NCBI GenBank assembly: GCA_937930305.1
Contig: CALGLE010000009.1
Coordinates: forward strand, 1 to 64,000
Source of the DNA: an uncultured Granulosicoccaceae bacterium
GTDB taxonomy: Bacteria > Pseudomonadota > Gammaproteobacteria > Granulosicoccales > Granulosicoccaceae
Direction: 5' to 3'
DNA: 64,000 nt
The position numbers and the translations under genes were made by a program. The notes under the pieces were generated by a model that did no database searches, was not told the origin of the DNA, and saw only the letters and a program-made list of their open reading frames with translations. Below, in pieces: positions 27,832-37,787 of this stretch. Position 1 is the first letter of the stretch; every line of letters begins with the position of its first letter.

Positions 27832-29037
27832 TCATAAACGATGCGATAAATCCAACAAGCTAAATCCCCGCAAGGCCACGTCGATGCCGCGACCCAAAAC
27901 CATCACTTGAAAGCGCTCGCCCATTTCCCCTGGCAAGGTCAGCCGGTTGATGGCTTGCTGGTGTTGGATACGAGCCGCCGGGGAGTCAGTGTCTCGTTCG
28001 CCCCAAACGGCTGACCGACTCGCCGCGATCTCGTCCAGACCGCATCCGAACAAAAAGGCCGCTTGCGTGGTGTAGCCCAGCAGCTCTAACCCGGCCGCAT
28101 CGCCGGCTTCGATGACGGCGGTGAAATCCACGTGGGCGGTGATGTCCTGTAAACCGGGCCAGAAAGTGACGTCGTTGTGCGCGTGGTGCCGGTAGAAGCA
28201 CTGCAAAGTGCCTTGCGTTCTTTCCTCAAGATAGAACTCGCGCCGCGGGTAGCCGTAGTCAATTAACAGCACCACGCCCTGCGCCAAGGCATCGGCCAGG
28301 CTGGCAATCCAGGGCCCCAATAGCGGAGACAATTCCGAACAATACCCAGCTGGCCAGCGCTGGCCCAAATCACGCTCTATATGAGTTAATGCGTCGGTCA
28401 AACTGGTTTGGTCGACATCGCTTAGCGTGGAGCTAGAGCGCTGCGTTACCGTCAAAGGCACCGCATCGTCCGCCGATACCACTTCCACCGCGAAATCCGT
28501 CGCCGTGCGAACCAGGCGTTCAACTGGCAGCGCATCCATCACCTCATTCGCCAAAATCACGCCAGTGAACCCCACCGGCAAGACATCCAGCCAGCGCACC
28601 TTGTCGAACTGCGCATCACTTAATGCCTCTTTCAACAACTGCGACTGTCGCTGCTGCAAATCGGCTGAGGGTTCCACAATCCAATAGTGCTGCCACAGTG
28701 CTTCGTCCAAGGACTGAATCACGCTCAGCGCTAAGCGGCCAGAACCCGCGCCCAGTTCCAGCACCCCACCGCCAGTCACGATAAGCACCTCTGTGCACTG
28801 AGCCGCCAGCGCCGCACCGAACAAGGGGGACACTTCTGGCGCAGTCACAAAGTCGCCATCGGCACCAAACTTTTGCGAGCCCGCCATGTAATACCCCAGT
28901 CCTGGCTCATACAGGCAGCGGTTCATGTAGTCAGAAAACAATAACGGCGAGATTTGCGCCGATTGCACCAGCCGCTGAGTTAGTTCGCGGCTGTGGGCCT
29001 GGGCAATGGCGTCGGGGACGGGCAGTTGCGCGCTCAT
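27832..29037 (-). CDS. MidA/NDUFAF7-like SAM-dependent methyltransferase (COG1565)
   Basis: A 401-residue methyltransferase of the COG1565 family. Hallmarks are YMNRCLYEPGLGYYMAG, FGADGDFVTAPEVSPLFG, the SAM-binding VLELGAGSGRLALSV, and GVILANEVMDALPVERL. The mitochondrial homologue NDUFAF7 methylates an arginine of a complex I subunit; the bacterial substrate is not settled. Its ATG overlaps the folB stop by four bases, so the pair is co-translated. It is unrelated in sequence to the TAXI receptor gene that follows. Confidence 0.88.
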   Translation of the reverse strand: MSAQLPVPDAIAQAHSRELTQRLVQSAQISPLLFSDYMNRCLYEPGLGYYMAGSQKFGADGDFVTAPEVSPLFGAALAAQCTEVLIVTGGGVLELGAGSGRLALSVIQSLDEALWQHYWIVEPSADLQQRQSQLLKEALSDAQFDKVRWLDVLPVGFTGVILANEVMDALPVERLVRTATDFAVEVVSADDAVPLTVTQRSSSTLSDVDQTSLTDALTHIERDLGQRWPAGYCSELSPLLGPWIASLADALAQGVVLLIDYGYPRREFYLEERTQGTLQCFYRHHAHNDVTFWPGLQDITAHVDFTAVIEAGDAAGLELLGYTTQAAFLFGCGLDEIAASRSAVWGERDTDSPAARIQHQQAINRLTLPGEMGERFQVMVLGRGIDVALRGFSLLDLSHRL

Positions 29038-29396
29038 ACCTTGGTTTGCACGCCACGCTCAATGATCAAACCCACATCATCGCTGTGCGATAGGGCTTCT
29101 GGTTTGTGCAGCGTCAAGCGCAGCCAGGGCACCCGATATTGGGTCATGATGAGCTTGGCGATGTCTTCCGCCATGGCCTCAATCAGCCCATATCGACTTT
29201 TTTCAATGAATTCCACCAAGGCCAAGGACAGCGCGTGATAGTCCAAGGCATCGGCAATATCGCCCGAGGCCGCCGCCGGACGAATGTCGGTGGCGAGCTC
29301 TAAATCGATAATGATGGGCTGTTTTTTTTGGCGCTCTTGGGGGTAAATTCCGACAATTGTGTTGACGGATAGGCCAGTGAGAAACACTTTGTCCAT
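29034..29396 (-). CDS. folB: Dihydroneopterin aldolase
   Basis: A 120-residue FolB: VFLTGLSVNTIVGIYPQERQKKQPIIIDLELATD at the N-terminus (with the GIYPQER segment of the active site), DALDYHALSLALVEFIEKSRYGLIEAMAEDIA in the middle and LTLHKPEAL near the end. The cytoplasmic enzyme makes 6-hydroxymethyl-dihydropterin in folate synthesis; many members also epimerise. In related bacteria folB often lies beside plsY and tsaD; here plsY/tsaD are about 32 kb away. Divergent from rpmB. Confidence 0.93.
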   Translation of the reverse strand: MDKVFLTGLSVNTIVGIYPQERQKKQPIIIDLELATDIRPAAASGDIADALDYHALSLALVEFIEKSRYGLIEAMAEDIAKLIMTQYRVPWLRLTLHKPEALSHSDDVGLIIERGVQTKV

Positions 29397-29480
29397 AGCT
29401 TCCAGCGTGAAACGTTGAATTTTCGGGGTTTAGCGGTTGCACAGCATAACGGCATCGGTGAAAAAGTTCTCCCCCCACCC

Positions 29481-29509
29481 TTGCTGTAAGGCACAAGATT
29501 CGCTATGCT
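29481..29509 (+). promoter_or_regulatory. Candidate sigma-70 promoter for rpmB-rpmG
   Basis: TTGCTG (29481-29486) and TATGCT (29504-29509) are separated by 17 bases, about 40 bases before the rpmB ATG. The -35 is a poor match and the -10 fair, so this is a tentative assignment in the 154-base folB/rpmB divergent gap. Confidence 0.35.
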
Positions 29510-29550
29510 TCTCAGGCTACGCAACACCAAATTTTCAGGTATTCGACATC

Positions 29551-29787
29551 ATGTCTCGAGTATGTCAAGTGACCGGCAAGTCGCCAATGAGCGGCAACAA
29601 CGTGTCACACGCAAAAAATCGCACCCGGCGTCGTTTTCTGCCGAATCTTCACACCCACAAATTTTGGGTGGCCAGTGAAGATCGCTTTGTCACTTTACGT
29701 TTGTCTTCTAAAGGCATGCGCATTATCGACAAACGCGGCATTGATTCTGTTCTTAAAGACCTCCGCGGCCGCGGCGTCAAAGTCTAA
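29551..29787 (+). CDS. rpmB: Ribosomal protein bL28
   Basis: 78 residues, normal for bL28: [20 protein letters not shown], then [19 protein letters not shown] and a basic C-terminus ending GRGVKV. The ATG at 29551 is fixed by homology; an upstream in-frame extension has no family similarity. rpmG follows 15 bases later in the conserved rpmB-rpmG order, and a strong terminator closes the unit. Confidence 0.97.
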   Translation: MSRVCQVTGKSPMSGNNVSHAKNRTRRRFLPNLHTHKFWVASEDRFVTLRLSSKGMRIIDKRGIDSVLKDLRGRGVKV

Positions 29788-29802
29788 CCGGAGCTTCTCA
29801 CT

Positions 29803-29958
29803 ATGCGCGATAAAATCAAATTAGTTTCTTCGGCGGGTACTGGTCACTATTACACCACTACCAAGAACAAACGCACCATGACGGGCAAGATGGAAATCAA
29901 GAAGTTTGACCCGAAAGTGCGTAAACACGTGATGTACAAAGAAGCAAAAATCAAGTAA
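29803..29958 (+). CDS. rpmG: Ribosomal protein bL33
   Basis: 51 residues: [20 protein letters not shown], then [20 protein letters not shown] and a [11 protein letters not shown] tail. This is the cysteine-free (zinc-independent) form of bL33. The start has GGAG nine bases upstream (29789-29792). Second gene of rpmB-rpmG. Confidence 0.97.
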   Translation: MRDKIKLVSSAGTGHYYTTTKNKRTMTGKMEIKKFDPKVRKHVMYKEAKIK

Positions 29959-29984
29959 CGCAGGGTTCCATCCTTGCGGTATCG

Positions 29985-30010
29985 AAAGCCCGGCCTGTCC
30001 GGGCTTTTTT
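29985..30010 (+). terminator. Intrinsic terminator of rpmB-rpmG
   Basis: AAAGCCCGG (29985-29993) pairs with CCGGGCTTT (29999-30007) around a five-base loop, continuing into a run of T. It lies 27 bases after the rpmG stop: a textbook rho-independent terminator. Confidence 0.9.
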
Positions 30011-30049
30011 GTGCCTACGTGTCGGTGCTTGGTTCACTATACTCATTAG

Positions 30050-30895
30050 ATGGTTAATGACCGCCCTATTTTGCTGCGTGCCACTTCGTTGTCGCGACTC
30101 ATCAGCCCAACCGCTCGTGTAGCCGATATCTCGGTTACTTTAAGAGAGGGTGATGTTTTGGGTTTACTCGGTTTGAATGGCGCGGGCAAATCCACCACCT
30201 TAAAAATGCTGGCGGGTCTTCTCGTGCCGGACGGCGGCGATGTGGAAATCGATGGGCATTCGTTAATGGAGCACCCCTTAGCGGCTCGGGCGCAGTTGGG
30301 TTATCTGCCCGACACCCCACCGCTGTACCCCGACATGCGAGTGGCGGCGTATTTAAAGTTGGCCGCTCAGCTACGCCGAGTGCCCAGAAAACTCGTTAAG
30401 CCAGCGGTGGATTACGCGCTTGAGGTCTGCGATTTAACTGCAGTTGCCAAACACCGAATTGCCGCACTTTCCAAAGGTTTTCGGCAACGCGTGGGCTTAG
30501 CCCAAGCCATCATCCATCGGCCCAAAGTGATTTTGCTCGATGAACCCAGTAGTGGTCTTGACCCGCATCAAATGCAAAGCATGCGCACCTTAATCAAAAC
30601 CTTGGGGCAAGATGCGGCCGTTATTTTCTCCACACACCTGTTACCAGAGGCGGTGGCCGTGTGTAATCACATTGCCGTCATGCACAACGGCCGCATTGTT
30701 GCCAGTGAATTACCCAGTGATACACCCGTAACGGCCGAGACTGAAATCAGTGAACACATCACTCAACCGTTACTACGCGATGACCTGGATACCTTGTTCA
30801 CAAACTTAGTACAGTTCGGCACACCCAAAGCACCGGTTCGCACCTTAACAAGCAAAATCGAGCAACCCACCCCGGCGGACAACATCAATCCATGA
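30050..30895 (+). CDS. ABC transporter ATP-binding protein (GldA-like)
   Basis: A 281-residue ATPase with Walker A GLNGAGKST (41-49), a Q-loop (AQLGYLPDTPPLYPDM), signature LSKGFRQRVGLAQ and Walker B VILLDEPSSGLDP. The C-terminal 60 residues are a divergent tail. It is the first of four overlapping genes: ATPase, permease, GldG-like auxiliary, DUF4340. The set resembles the Gld-type exporters known from gliding Bacteroidetes but is common in non-gliding gammaproteobacteria, where its cargo is unknown. The ATG has no ribosome-binding site, and a TATACT box sits only seven bases before it, so the mRNA may be leaderless. Confidence 0.88.
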   Translation: MVNDRPILLRATSLSRLISPTARVADISVTLREGDVLGLLGLNGAGKSTTLKMLAGLLVPDGGDVEIDGHSLMEHPLAARAQLGYLPDTPPLYPDMRVAAYLKLAAQLRRVPRKLVKPAVDYALEVCDLTAVAKHRIAALSKGFRQRVGLAQAIIHRPKVILLDEPSSGLDPHQMQSMRTLIKTLGQDAAVIFSTHLLPEAVAVCNHIAVMHNGRIVASELPSDTPVTAETEISEHITQPLLRDDLDTLFTNLVQFGTPKAPVRTLTSKIEQPTPADNINP

Positions 30896-31644
30896 TTGGC
30901 GTCATAGCAAAACACGAAAGCACCAGCCTACTGCGCTTACCTATTACCTGGATGATCGCTGCAGTACTGGCGTGCGCGTTTGCGTTTTTGTTTCTGCAAC
31001 AATTAGAAGTGTACTTAACTCGCCAAGCAGAATTGGCGTTGCTCGATCATCCACCGGGCTTAACCGCTTGGCTGACCACACGCTTTATCGCCCCAGCGTC
31101 CATCGTGACATTAATTCTTGGGCCACTGTTTGCGATGCGCAGTTTCAGTGATGAGTTTCGTTTAGAAACGCTGGCCTTATGGCAATCCTCACCGGTGAGT
31201 ACCACGGCTTTGGTGATCGGGAAATTCTTAGGGGTTACCTTGGTGTTATGTGCGGCCTTGTCCGTCACCCTATTGATGTTTGCCGGGGTGGCTTGGGTTG
31301 GGAAGCTAGATTGGTGGCAAGTGGCGTCTGCCATGTTAGGTTTGTATTTACTGGCTGCTGCGTGTGCCGCTACCGGTTTATTTTTCTCATCCCTTACACG
31401 GCACGCCATGGTGGCGGTGTTAGCCAGTCTTGCCACACTGGCGCTGGTTTGGTTAATTGGCACAGCCTCTTTTAACGCCATTCCCATCCCTGGGCTGCAA
31501 GCCACCTCCTTGGCAAACCACATCGGCGGGTTTCATCAAGGGTACTTGGCCACAAACGATGTGCTGTATTTTGTGTTGTACATCGCTTTGTTTCTCGTGC
31601 TTACCATTGTTCGCTTAGACGCTCTAAGGCACGTGAACCGATAA
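30892..31644 (+). CDS. ABC transporter permease (GldF-like, ABC-2 type)
   Basis: A 250-residue integral membrane protein with six predicted helices. The loop AMRSFSDEFRLETLALWQSSPVSTTALVIGKFLG is typical of ABC-2/GldF permeases, which carry this (F/R)xEExxxGTxExLxxxPV-like motif. Four-base overlap with the ATPase gene and a one-base overlap with the next gene show a single translational unit. It forms the membrane channel of the putative exporter. Confidence 0.87.
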   Translation: MIGVIAKHESTSLLRLPITWMIAAVLACAFAFLFLQQLEVYLTRQAELALLDHPPGLTAWLTTRFIAPASIVTLILGPLFAMRSFSDEFRLETLALWQSSPVSTTALVIGKFLGVTLVLCAALSVTLLMFAGVAWVGKLDWWQVASAMLGLYLLAAACAATGLFFSSLTRHAMVAVLASLATLALVWLIGTASFNAIPIPGLQATSLANHIGGFHQGYLATNDVLYFVLYIALFLVLTIVRLDALRHVNR

Positions 31645-32996
31645 TGCGGCGCTCAATCAAACAACACCTTTTACTAGCTGCACTGTGCATTGGCATTGTG
31701 TTCGCGCTGGGCTGGTTCGCTGAACAATACACCCACGCATTCGATGTCACCGCCAACCAACGCAACAGTTTAACGGCGTCTTCCATTGCCTCAGCTCAAG
31801 CCTTACCCGGGCAAACCGACATCACGGCGGTGATGGGCCCGAATGCTACGGCGAGAAATGCCGTGTCCTCTTTAGTTGCGCGTTACCAAACGCATGCCTC
31901 GAATATTAAATTAACGTTTTTAAACCCTGACACAAACCCAGCCGAAGCTCGCGCATTGAATGCATCCCCCGGCGGGGAGCTGATTATTCGTAACGGCACC
32001 AATGAACGACGCCTGCAAGCGGTATCCGAACGCGCGTTAACGGGCGTGTTTCGTCAACTCACTCAAGATGGCAACCAAACAGTTGCGTTTATTACCGGTC
32101 ATGACGAACGTAGCCCGCTACTGTCAACCAATTCTGATTGGGGCTTAGTCACAGAATCCTTAGCCCGCATTGGCGTGGACGTGATCGAACACAGCTTGGT
32201 CACCGACCCACGCTTACCCGATGACTTAGATTTGGTCGTCATTGCAGACCCGCGCCGGCCCTATTTCCCGGGCGAAATTGCCAGCATTAATGAATGGCTG
32301 CAGCGCGGCGGGAATTTATTGTGGTTACAAGAGACTGATACCCACGGCAGCACCGGCGCAGGCTTAGAACGTTTTGCCGATGAATTTGGTATACGCACTT
32401 TACCGGGGCGTGTGATTGACACCGCAAGCCAACAATTAGTGCAAGGCTCCCCCACCTTTGTGGTGTTAGATCGATTCATCCCACACCCCACCACAAGACA
32501 ACTGACCAATCCTGTGCTGTTACCTGAAGCGCAAGCGTTTGAAGTAACACCCTTAGCCGGTCAAAACACCGCCGTGTTGTTGCAAACTCCCGATGCCAGT
32601 TGGACAGAAACCGGCCCGATGGAAGGGGAGATCACCTTTAATGAGAACACTGATGAAGTGGCGGGCCCACTTATCTTAGGGGTATCGATAGAGCGCAACA
32701 TCAATGATCGCGATCAACGTGTCATCATCATTGGGGACGCAGACTTTGGTGCCAGCGCTTACTTAGGCAACGGCGCAAACATGGCCATGATAGAGAGTTT
32801 ATTTTTATGGTTAAGTGGGAATGCTGCCGCACTTGAATTTGTTACAACGCCTGCGGTTGATGCTGAACTGCAGTTAAGCCGCACCCAAATCATCAGTTTG
32901 TCTGCCGGGTTTTTAGTCATTCTACCCTTAGCTTTGTTAAGCGTCGCTGGCGTAACCGCTTGGCGACGACGCCCGCCAAAAGCTGCCATCGAATGA
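31644..32996 (+). CDS. GldG-like ABC-type auxiliary membrane protein
   Basis: A 450-residue protein with an N-terminal transmembrane segment (about 8-25), a large periplasmic domain and a C-terminal transmembrane segment (about 420-440), ending in a basic tail. The domain carries DVTANQRNSLTASSIASAQAL, FITGHDERSP, and WLQRGGNLLWLQE, the layout of GldG/ABC_transp_aux proteins. It overlaps its neighbours by one and four bases. By analogy it pairs with the GldF-like permease; the cargo is unknown. Confidence 0.83.
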   Translation: MRRSIKQHLLLAALCIGIVFALGWFAEQYTHAFDVTANQRNSLTASSIASAQALPGQTDITAVMGPNATARNAVSSLVARYQTHASNIKLTFLNPDTNPAEARALNASPGGELIIRNGTNERRLQAVSERALTGVFRQLTQDGNQTVAFITGHDERSPLLSTNSDWGLVTESLARIGVDVIEHSLVTDPRLPDDLDLVVIADPRRPYFPGEIASINEWLQRGGNLLWLQETDTHGSTGAGLERFADEFGIRTLPGRVIDTASQQLVQGSPTFVVLDRFIPHPTTRQLTNPVLLPEAQAFEVTPLAGQNTAVLLQTPDASWTETGPMEGEITFNENTDEVAGPLILGVSIERNINDRDQRVIIIGDADFGASAYLGNGANMAMIESLFLWLSGNAAALEFVTTPAVDAELQLSRTQIISLSAGFLVILPLALLSVAGVTAWRRRPPKAAIE

Positions 32997-33787
32997 GCTT
33001 AGGCCATAGCGTGAAACGCAATCGCCTAACGGTTGCACTTGGCGCAGTCTTTTTAAGCTTGTTAGCCGCCATTGCGTACCTGCAATGGCAAAGTAACTCA
33101 CATTCAAACAACGCAGCCCCTCGCCGTGCGGCCGAAGACGTGCAAACCATCACCGTGTCACGCCCCAATGAAGAACCCATTGTTTTACAACGAAACAAAC
33201 AAAGCCCAGAGCAATGGCAATTAACATCACCGGTGCAAATACCCGCTAACGCACAACGCATCGTGCCACTGCTTACCGTGTTCACCAACCCCGACCCAGG
33301 CTATGCGATTAGCTCAGTGGACTTACAAGCCACTGGTTTAAACTCACCAGAGGCGACGGTGTTGTTTGATGACTACGTTGTGAAAATTGGCCAGGTGGCG
33401 GTGGATGGTTCAAAGCGTCACGCGTTGCACGGCGAGCGAGTGCGCTTTGTGCCCGACTGGGTGCTGCCGTTTTTACAAGGCGGCGTATCCGCTCTGGCCG
33501 ATTTAACGCTGTGGGGTGAGACATTGAACAACCTAAATGTGGATGCCAACCCATTAGACGCCAGCCAGTTGGCCTTGGCGAAAGTGGCCACCGCCCAGCA
33601 ATACGTTGCTTGGCCACGACCAGAAAACCCAACCGTGCTCAGCACCCGCACCCTCAGTGTGGAAATGGCCAACGCCAAAAGCGAATGGACCCTGTTTGAA
33701 ACCGATCGATACGCCGCCATTCAACCGCCGAGTTCCACTTACGCCTACATTGTGTCGTTAGATGAAGTACCGTGGTTATTCCCTTAA
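32993..33787 (+). CDS. DUF4340-domain protein linked to the Gld-type ABC exporter
   Basis: A 264-residue protein with one N-terminal transmembrane helix (about 9-26) and a DUF4340-type periplasmic part (ADLTLWGETLNNLNVDANPL, PVQIPANAQRIVPLLTVF). I place the start at the ATG 32993, which overlaps the previous stop as ATGA like the other junctions of the operon. An in-frame start at 32960 would add eleven residues before the helix. DUF4340 proteins regularly follow GldG-like genes and probably form part of the same envelope complex. Confidence 0.8.
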   Translation: MSLGHSVKRNRLTVALGAVFLSLLAAIAYLQWQSNSHSNNAAPRRAAEDVQTITVSRPNEEPIVLQRNKQSPEQWQLTSPVQIPANAQRIVPLLTVFTNPDPGYAISSVDLQATGLNSPEATVLFDDYVVKIGQVAVDGSKRHALHGERVRFVPDWVLPFLQGGVSALADLTLWGETLNNLNVDANPLDASQLALAKVATAQQYVAWPRPENPTVLSTRTLSVEMANAKSEWTLFETDRYAAIQPPSSTYAYIVSLDEVPWLFP

Positions 33788-33801
33788 GCTGATTTATCCA
33801 G

Positions 33802-34614
33802 ATGCCAGAGCTACCCGAAGTTGAAACCACTTGCCGCGGCATAGCCCCGTATGTAATTGGCGAAACCATCACGGCACTTCACATCCATCAACGGCAAATG
33901 CGTTGGCCCATTCCCAAACAAATTGATGCGCTAAAGGGCGCCACAATTACTGATGTGAGCCGGCGCGGAAAATACATTCAGCTGCATACCGGCAATGGCG
34001 AGGCCATCATTCATTTAGGTATGTCTGGCTCACTTCGCATCACCGAGCCCAAAGAGCCCAAACGTAAACACGACCATGTGGAATGGCTGATGAGTAATGG
34101 CCACGCCTTGCGCTTGCACGACCCACGTCGTTTTGGTTGCGTGCTGTGGCACAAAGCCGGCACACCCGCTCACCCCCTATTAGAAAAACTTGGCCCCGAA
34201 CCCTTAGGCAACGCGTTCACAGCCGATTATTTATTCGACCAAACCCGCAAACGCAAAACGGCTATTAAGGTGTTCATCATGAACAGCCATATCGTCGTAG
34301 GCGTGGGTAACATCTACGCCAGTGAATCCTTGTTTATGGCAGGCATTCGACCAGGCCGTGCATCAGGCCGTATTACACGTAATGAAAGTGAACGCTTGGT
34401 GGATGCCATTCGCACTGTGTTAGCAAAATCCATCAAACAAGGCGGCACAACCTTACGCGACTTTGTGAACAGCGATGGTGAGCCTGGGTATTTTAAACAA
34501 CAGCTGTTGGCTTATGACCGAGCCGGGGAACCGTGCACACAATGTGGCGGTTTGATAAAGCAGAAAGTGATGGGGCAGCGCTCTACTTATTATTGTTCTT
34601 TTTGTCAGAGTTGA
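33802..34614 (+). CDS. mutM: Formamidopyrimidine-DNA glycosylase
   Basis: A 270-residue Fpg/MutM with the invariant N-terminus MPELPEVETTCRGI (proline nucleophile after Met removal, catalytic Glu next to it), the GRRGKYIQL-type lysine region (SRRGKYIQL here) and a C-terminal zinc finger with four cysteines (CTQCGG ... YYCSFCQ). VGVGNIYASE and RPGRASGRIT are also conserved. It removes 8-oxoguanine and ring-opened purines. Fourteen bases separate it from the DUF4340 gene, so it may be read from the exporter operon. Confidence 0.96.
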   Translation: MPELPEVETTCRGIAPYVIGETITALHIHQRQMRWPIPKQIDALKGATITDVSRRGKYIQLHTGNGEAIIHLGMSGSLRITEPKEPKRKHDHVEWLMSNGHALRLHDPRRFGCVLWHKAGTPAHPLLEKLGPEPLGNAFTADYLFDQTRKRKTAIKVFIMNSHIVVGVGNIYASESLFMAGIRPGRASGRITRNESERLVDAIRTVLAKSIKQGGTTLRDFVNSDGEPGYFKQQLLAYDRAGEPCTQCGGLIKQKVMGQRSTYYCSFCQS

Positions 34615-34777
34615 ATAGCCGCATGCGAAATGCCCATCTGTTTAATGTCCTTAATATGCGATTCATACATATCTGTATTTTCCGCCCTTACAATGTTCTT
34701 TAGGTAACATACATCAGGCTCAACACGCTTCTAGATTCAGGCATTTAGAAAACTATCAATCTCTAATGCCATGTATT

Positions 34778-35140
34778 CTAGTTATCAACGAAAAAAACCA
34801 ATCGATTCCCAAACGGGTCTTTAATAATCATCTCACGACATCCCCAAGGCTGATCTTGAATACCAGGGCGAGCATTCTTATAGCGTTTTTCTGTTAACAC
34901 TTTGTGGTAGCTATCCAACTGCGCCACATCAATTCGCAAAGCCGCACCAGGGCAACTGTCACCGTGATGTTCGGATAGATGTATTACGCAGCTGTCTTTT
35001 GAAACTTGCATATATAGGGGCAAGTCATCTTCAAATCGATGTTCCCAATCGACATTGAACCCCAAAAAATCAACGTAAAACTCTCGGGTTTTAGCTTCGT
35101 CAAATACACGCAGTATCGGGGTGACTTTGCCTAATGTCAT
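34778..35140 (-). CDS. Glyoxalase/bleomycin-resistance (VOC) superfamily protein
   Basis: A 120-residue VOC-fold protein: VTPILRVFDEAKTREFYVDFLGFNVDWEH opens the first repeat, and QDQPWGCREMIIKDPFGNRLVFF closes the second, the classic pattern of glyoxalase-like bleomycin-resistance homologues. The start at 35140 has GGAGA six bases upstream; an in-frame start 18 bases earlier lacks one. Flanked by 163- and 184-base gaps in which I see nothing definable. The substrate cannot be told. Confidence 0.82.
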   Translation of the reverse strand: MTLGKVTPILRVFDEAKTREFYVDFLGFNVDWEHRFEDDLPLYMQVSKDSCVIHLSEHHGDSCPGAALRIDVAQLDSYHKVLTEKRYKNARPGIQDQPWGCREMIIKDPFGNRLVFFVDN

Positions 35141-35324
35141 TGCTTTCTCCGCTATCAAAAGTTCAGCGTTATTTGATCATTGGGTGAGCGTCCATTCTAA
35201 ACGATCATCACACCGGCGCAATCATAAAAGAATCACCCACTCATTCATTGCCGAAACCGAATCGAAGAACAAAACGATTCCGCATCGCGCGCAGAAATAT
35301 TAGACGTATAGCGAAGTGGTGCTA

Positions 35325-36478
35325 TTAATCCGCACTCAACCGCTCAGACACCACTATATGCAACACAGCTGCAACCGCTGCTGCGGCCCCCACCCAACCT
35401 AATGACAACAAGCCAAAATTCTTTAGCGCCCAACCGCCTAGTATAGAACCGAATGCGGCGCCGATATAAATAGCCGCGGCATTCAATGCCATTACCACGC
35501 TGGGTTTATCCGGTGCCATTTTAAGTAGCCGCAATTGTTGCGGGGCGATGACGCTCCAACCAAAGAATGCCCATATCCATGCGAATAAGAACACGCCGGC
35601 ATTGGGCAACGGTAATAACGATAAGATGGGCATCAAAACCACTTGGGCACAGGCAATGCACAACAGCGTTTTATACGGGCCCACCTTATCAGTAAGGCGA
35701 CCACTGATTAAATTTCCGACCACCGCCCCTACGCCGGAGAGCATCAATGTTAAGGCGATACCGTTGCCTCCAAAGCCTTGAATGCTGGACAACAGCGGAG
35801 ACAGAAACGTAAAGGGCACATAGATGGCGGCTATAAACGTTGAGGTGAACAGCACGGCTATCATTAAACGAATATCTTTTAATGCGTTCACCAATTCTTT
35901 CAGAGACGTCGCTTGAAAAGATAAACCAGCGGGTATGCGAGTCCATATCAAGTAAATGCACGGCAGAGCTAATAACGCCACGGTATAAAACGCGCTTCGC
36001 CAACCGAAGGTGTAGGCCAAAAAACTTCCCAATGGCACACCAAAAATTTGCGCTAAGGTAAGCCCAAAAAATACCGCGGCTAATGACTGGGCTCGTTTCT
36101 CTGGCGCGCTTAATCCGGCCGCCACGGCTGAACTGATGGGTGTGACCAAACCCGCACCCGCTGCGGCGAACACACGAGCGATGAACACGCCCACTTCATT
36201 GGCGGACAGGGCAGCCACTAAACACGAACACGCAAACAAACCCAAACCAAACACCAACACACGACGTCGCCCTATAGCGCCAGTTAGCGACACCAACACC
36301 GGAGACAATATGGCATAGCCGATGGCGTAGCTGGTCATGATCCAGCCTGCGCGTGCGGCATCAATGGTGAAATGTTCGGCGAAGGGTTCCAACAACCCAA
36401 TCACCATAAACGCGCCCATGCCAATCACAAAGTTTGACGCAGACAGGATGGGTATCACCCACCGATTAGACCTGGCAG

Positions 36479-36485
<7 letters not shown>
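35325..36485 (-). CDS. MFS transporter (drug/arabinose efflux type)
   Basis: A 386-residue twelve-helix major facilitator protein of the AraJ/YdhP-like DHA family. WIMTSYAIGYAILSPVLVSLTGAIGRRRVL holds the loop 2-3 motif region, and GRLTDKVGP the equivalent in the second half. The start is uncertain: a TTG at 36485 overlaps the stop of the upstream gene, while a GTG lies at 36458. Seven-base overlap suggests co-expression with the GGCT-like gene. The substrate is unknown. Confidence 0.8.
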
Positions 36486-37236
<751 letters not shown>

Positions 37237-37716
37237 TTACCCTAACTTTCGCTTAAAGGCGTCCAGCACCATAGGATGAACAAACTCACTCACGTCCCCT
37301 TGGTGTGAAGCAATTTCGCGCACGATGCTAGAAGACAGAAACGCATACTCTTGGGCGGCGGCGATGAATACAGTTTCAATGTCGCTGTTTAACTTTCGGT
37401 TCATACCGGCGATTTGCATTTCATAATCAAAATCTGACACCGCTCGCAGGCCCCGCACAATCACAGAAGCCTTGGCCTCAGCTGCAACATTTACCAACAA
37501 GCCATCAAACGGTATGACCGTGACATTGCTTAGGGGTTTTAAGATTTCGGTAGCTAGTTCGGTGCGCTCTTCCAATGTGAAGAAAGGCTTTTTCGATGGG
37601 TTGCGGGCAATCGCTAAAACGATGTGATCAAACATGCCGCTCACACGCTCAGCCACGTCCATATGCCCAACGGTTATCGGGTCAAATGTTCCTGGATAAA
37701 TTGCCGTGATTTCCAT
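37237..37716 (-). CDS. coaD: Phosphopantetheine adenylyltransferase
   Basis: A 159-residue CoaD from the ATG at 37716, which has AGAGG ten bases upstream. The N-terminal YPGTFDPITVGHMD contains the nucleotidyl-transferase TVGH motif (15-18), and FLSSSIVREIA near the C-terminus is the second ATP-binding motif. It adenylates 4'-phosphopantetheine in CoA synthesis. An in-frame start at 37785 would add 23 unrelated residues. Next on the strand is ferredoxin; rsmD lies upstream with about 70 bases between. Confidence 0.95.
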   Translation of the reverse strand: MEITAIYPGTFDPITVGHMDVAERVSGMFDHIVLAIARNPSKKPFFTLEERTELATEILKPLSNVTVIPFDGLLVNVAAEAKASVIVRGLRAVSDFDYEMQIAGMNRKLNSDIETVFIAAAQEYAFLSSSIVREIASHQGDVSEFVHPMVLDAFKRKLG

Positions 37717-37787
37717 CACAGTGCCTCTTGCAAAGGTTGATGAGTTTTCAGTGTGCCCGTAACGCATGCTGCCTGCAACGCACAAGA

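Noticed and set aside
31047..31523. 158-residue open frame on the minus strand inside the GldF-like permease
   Set aside because: It is antisense to a well-supported membrane protein, with low-complexity Ala/Thr/Lys composition and no ribosome-binding site or recognisable motif.
35230..35320. GAATCG/CGATTC inverted repeat downstream of the MFS transporter gene
   Set aside because: Six base pairs with a ten-base loop and no proper T run on the minus strand; too weak for a terminator call.
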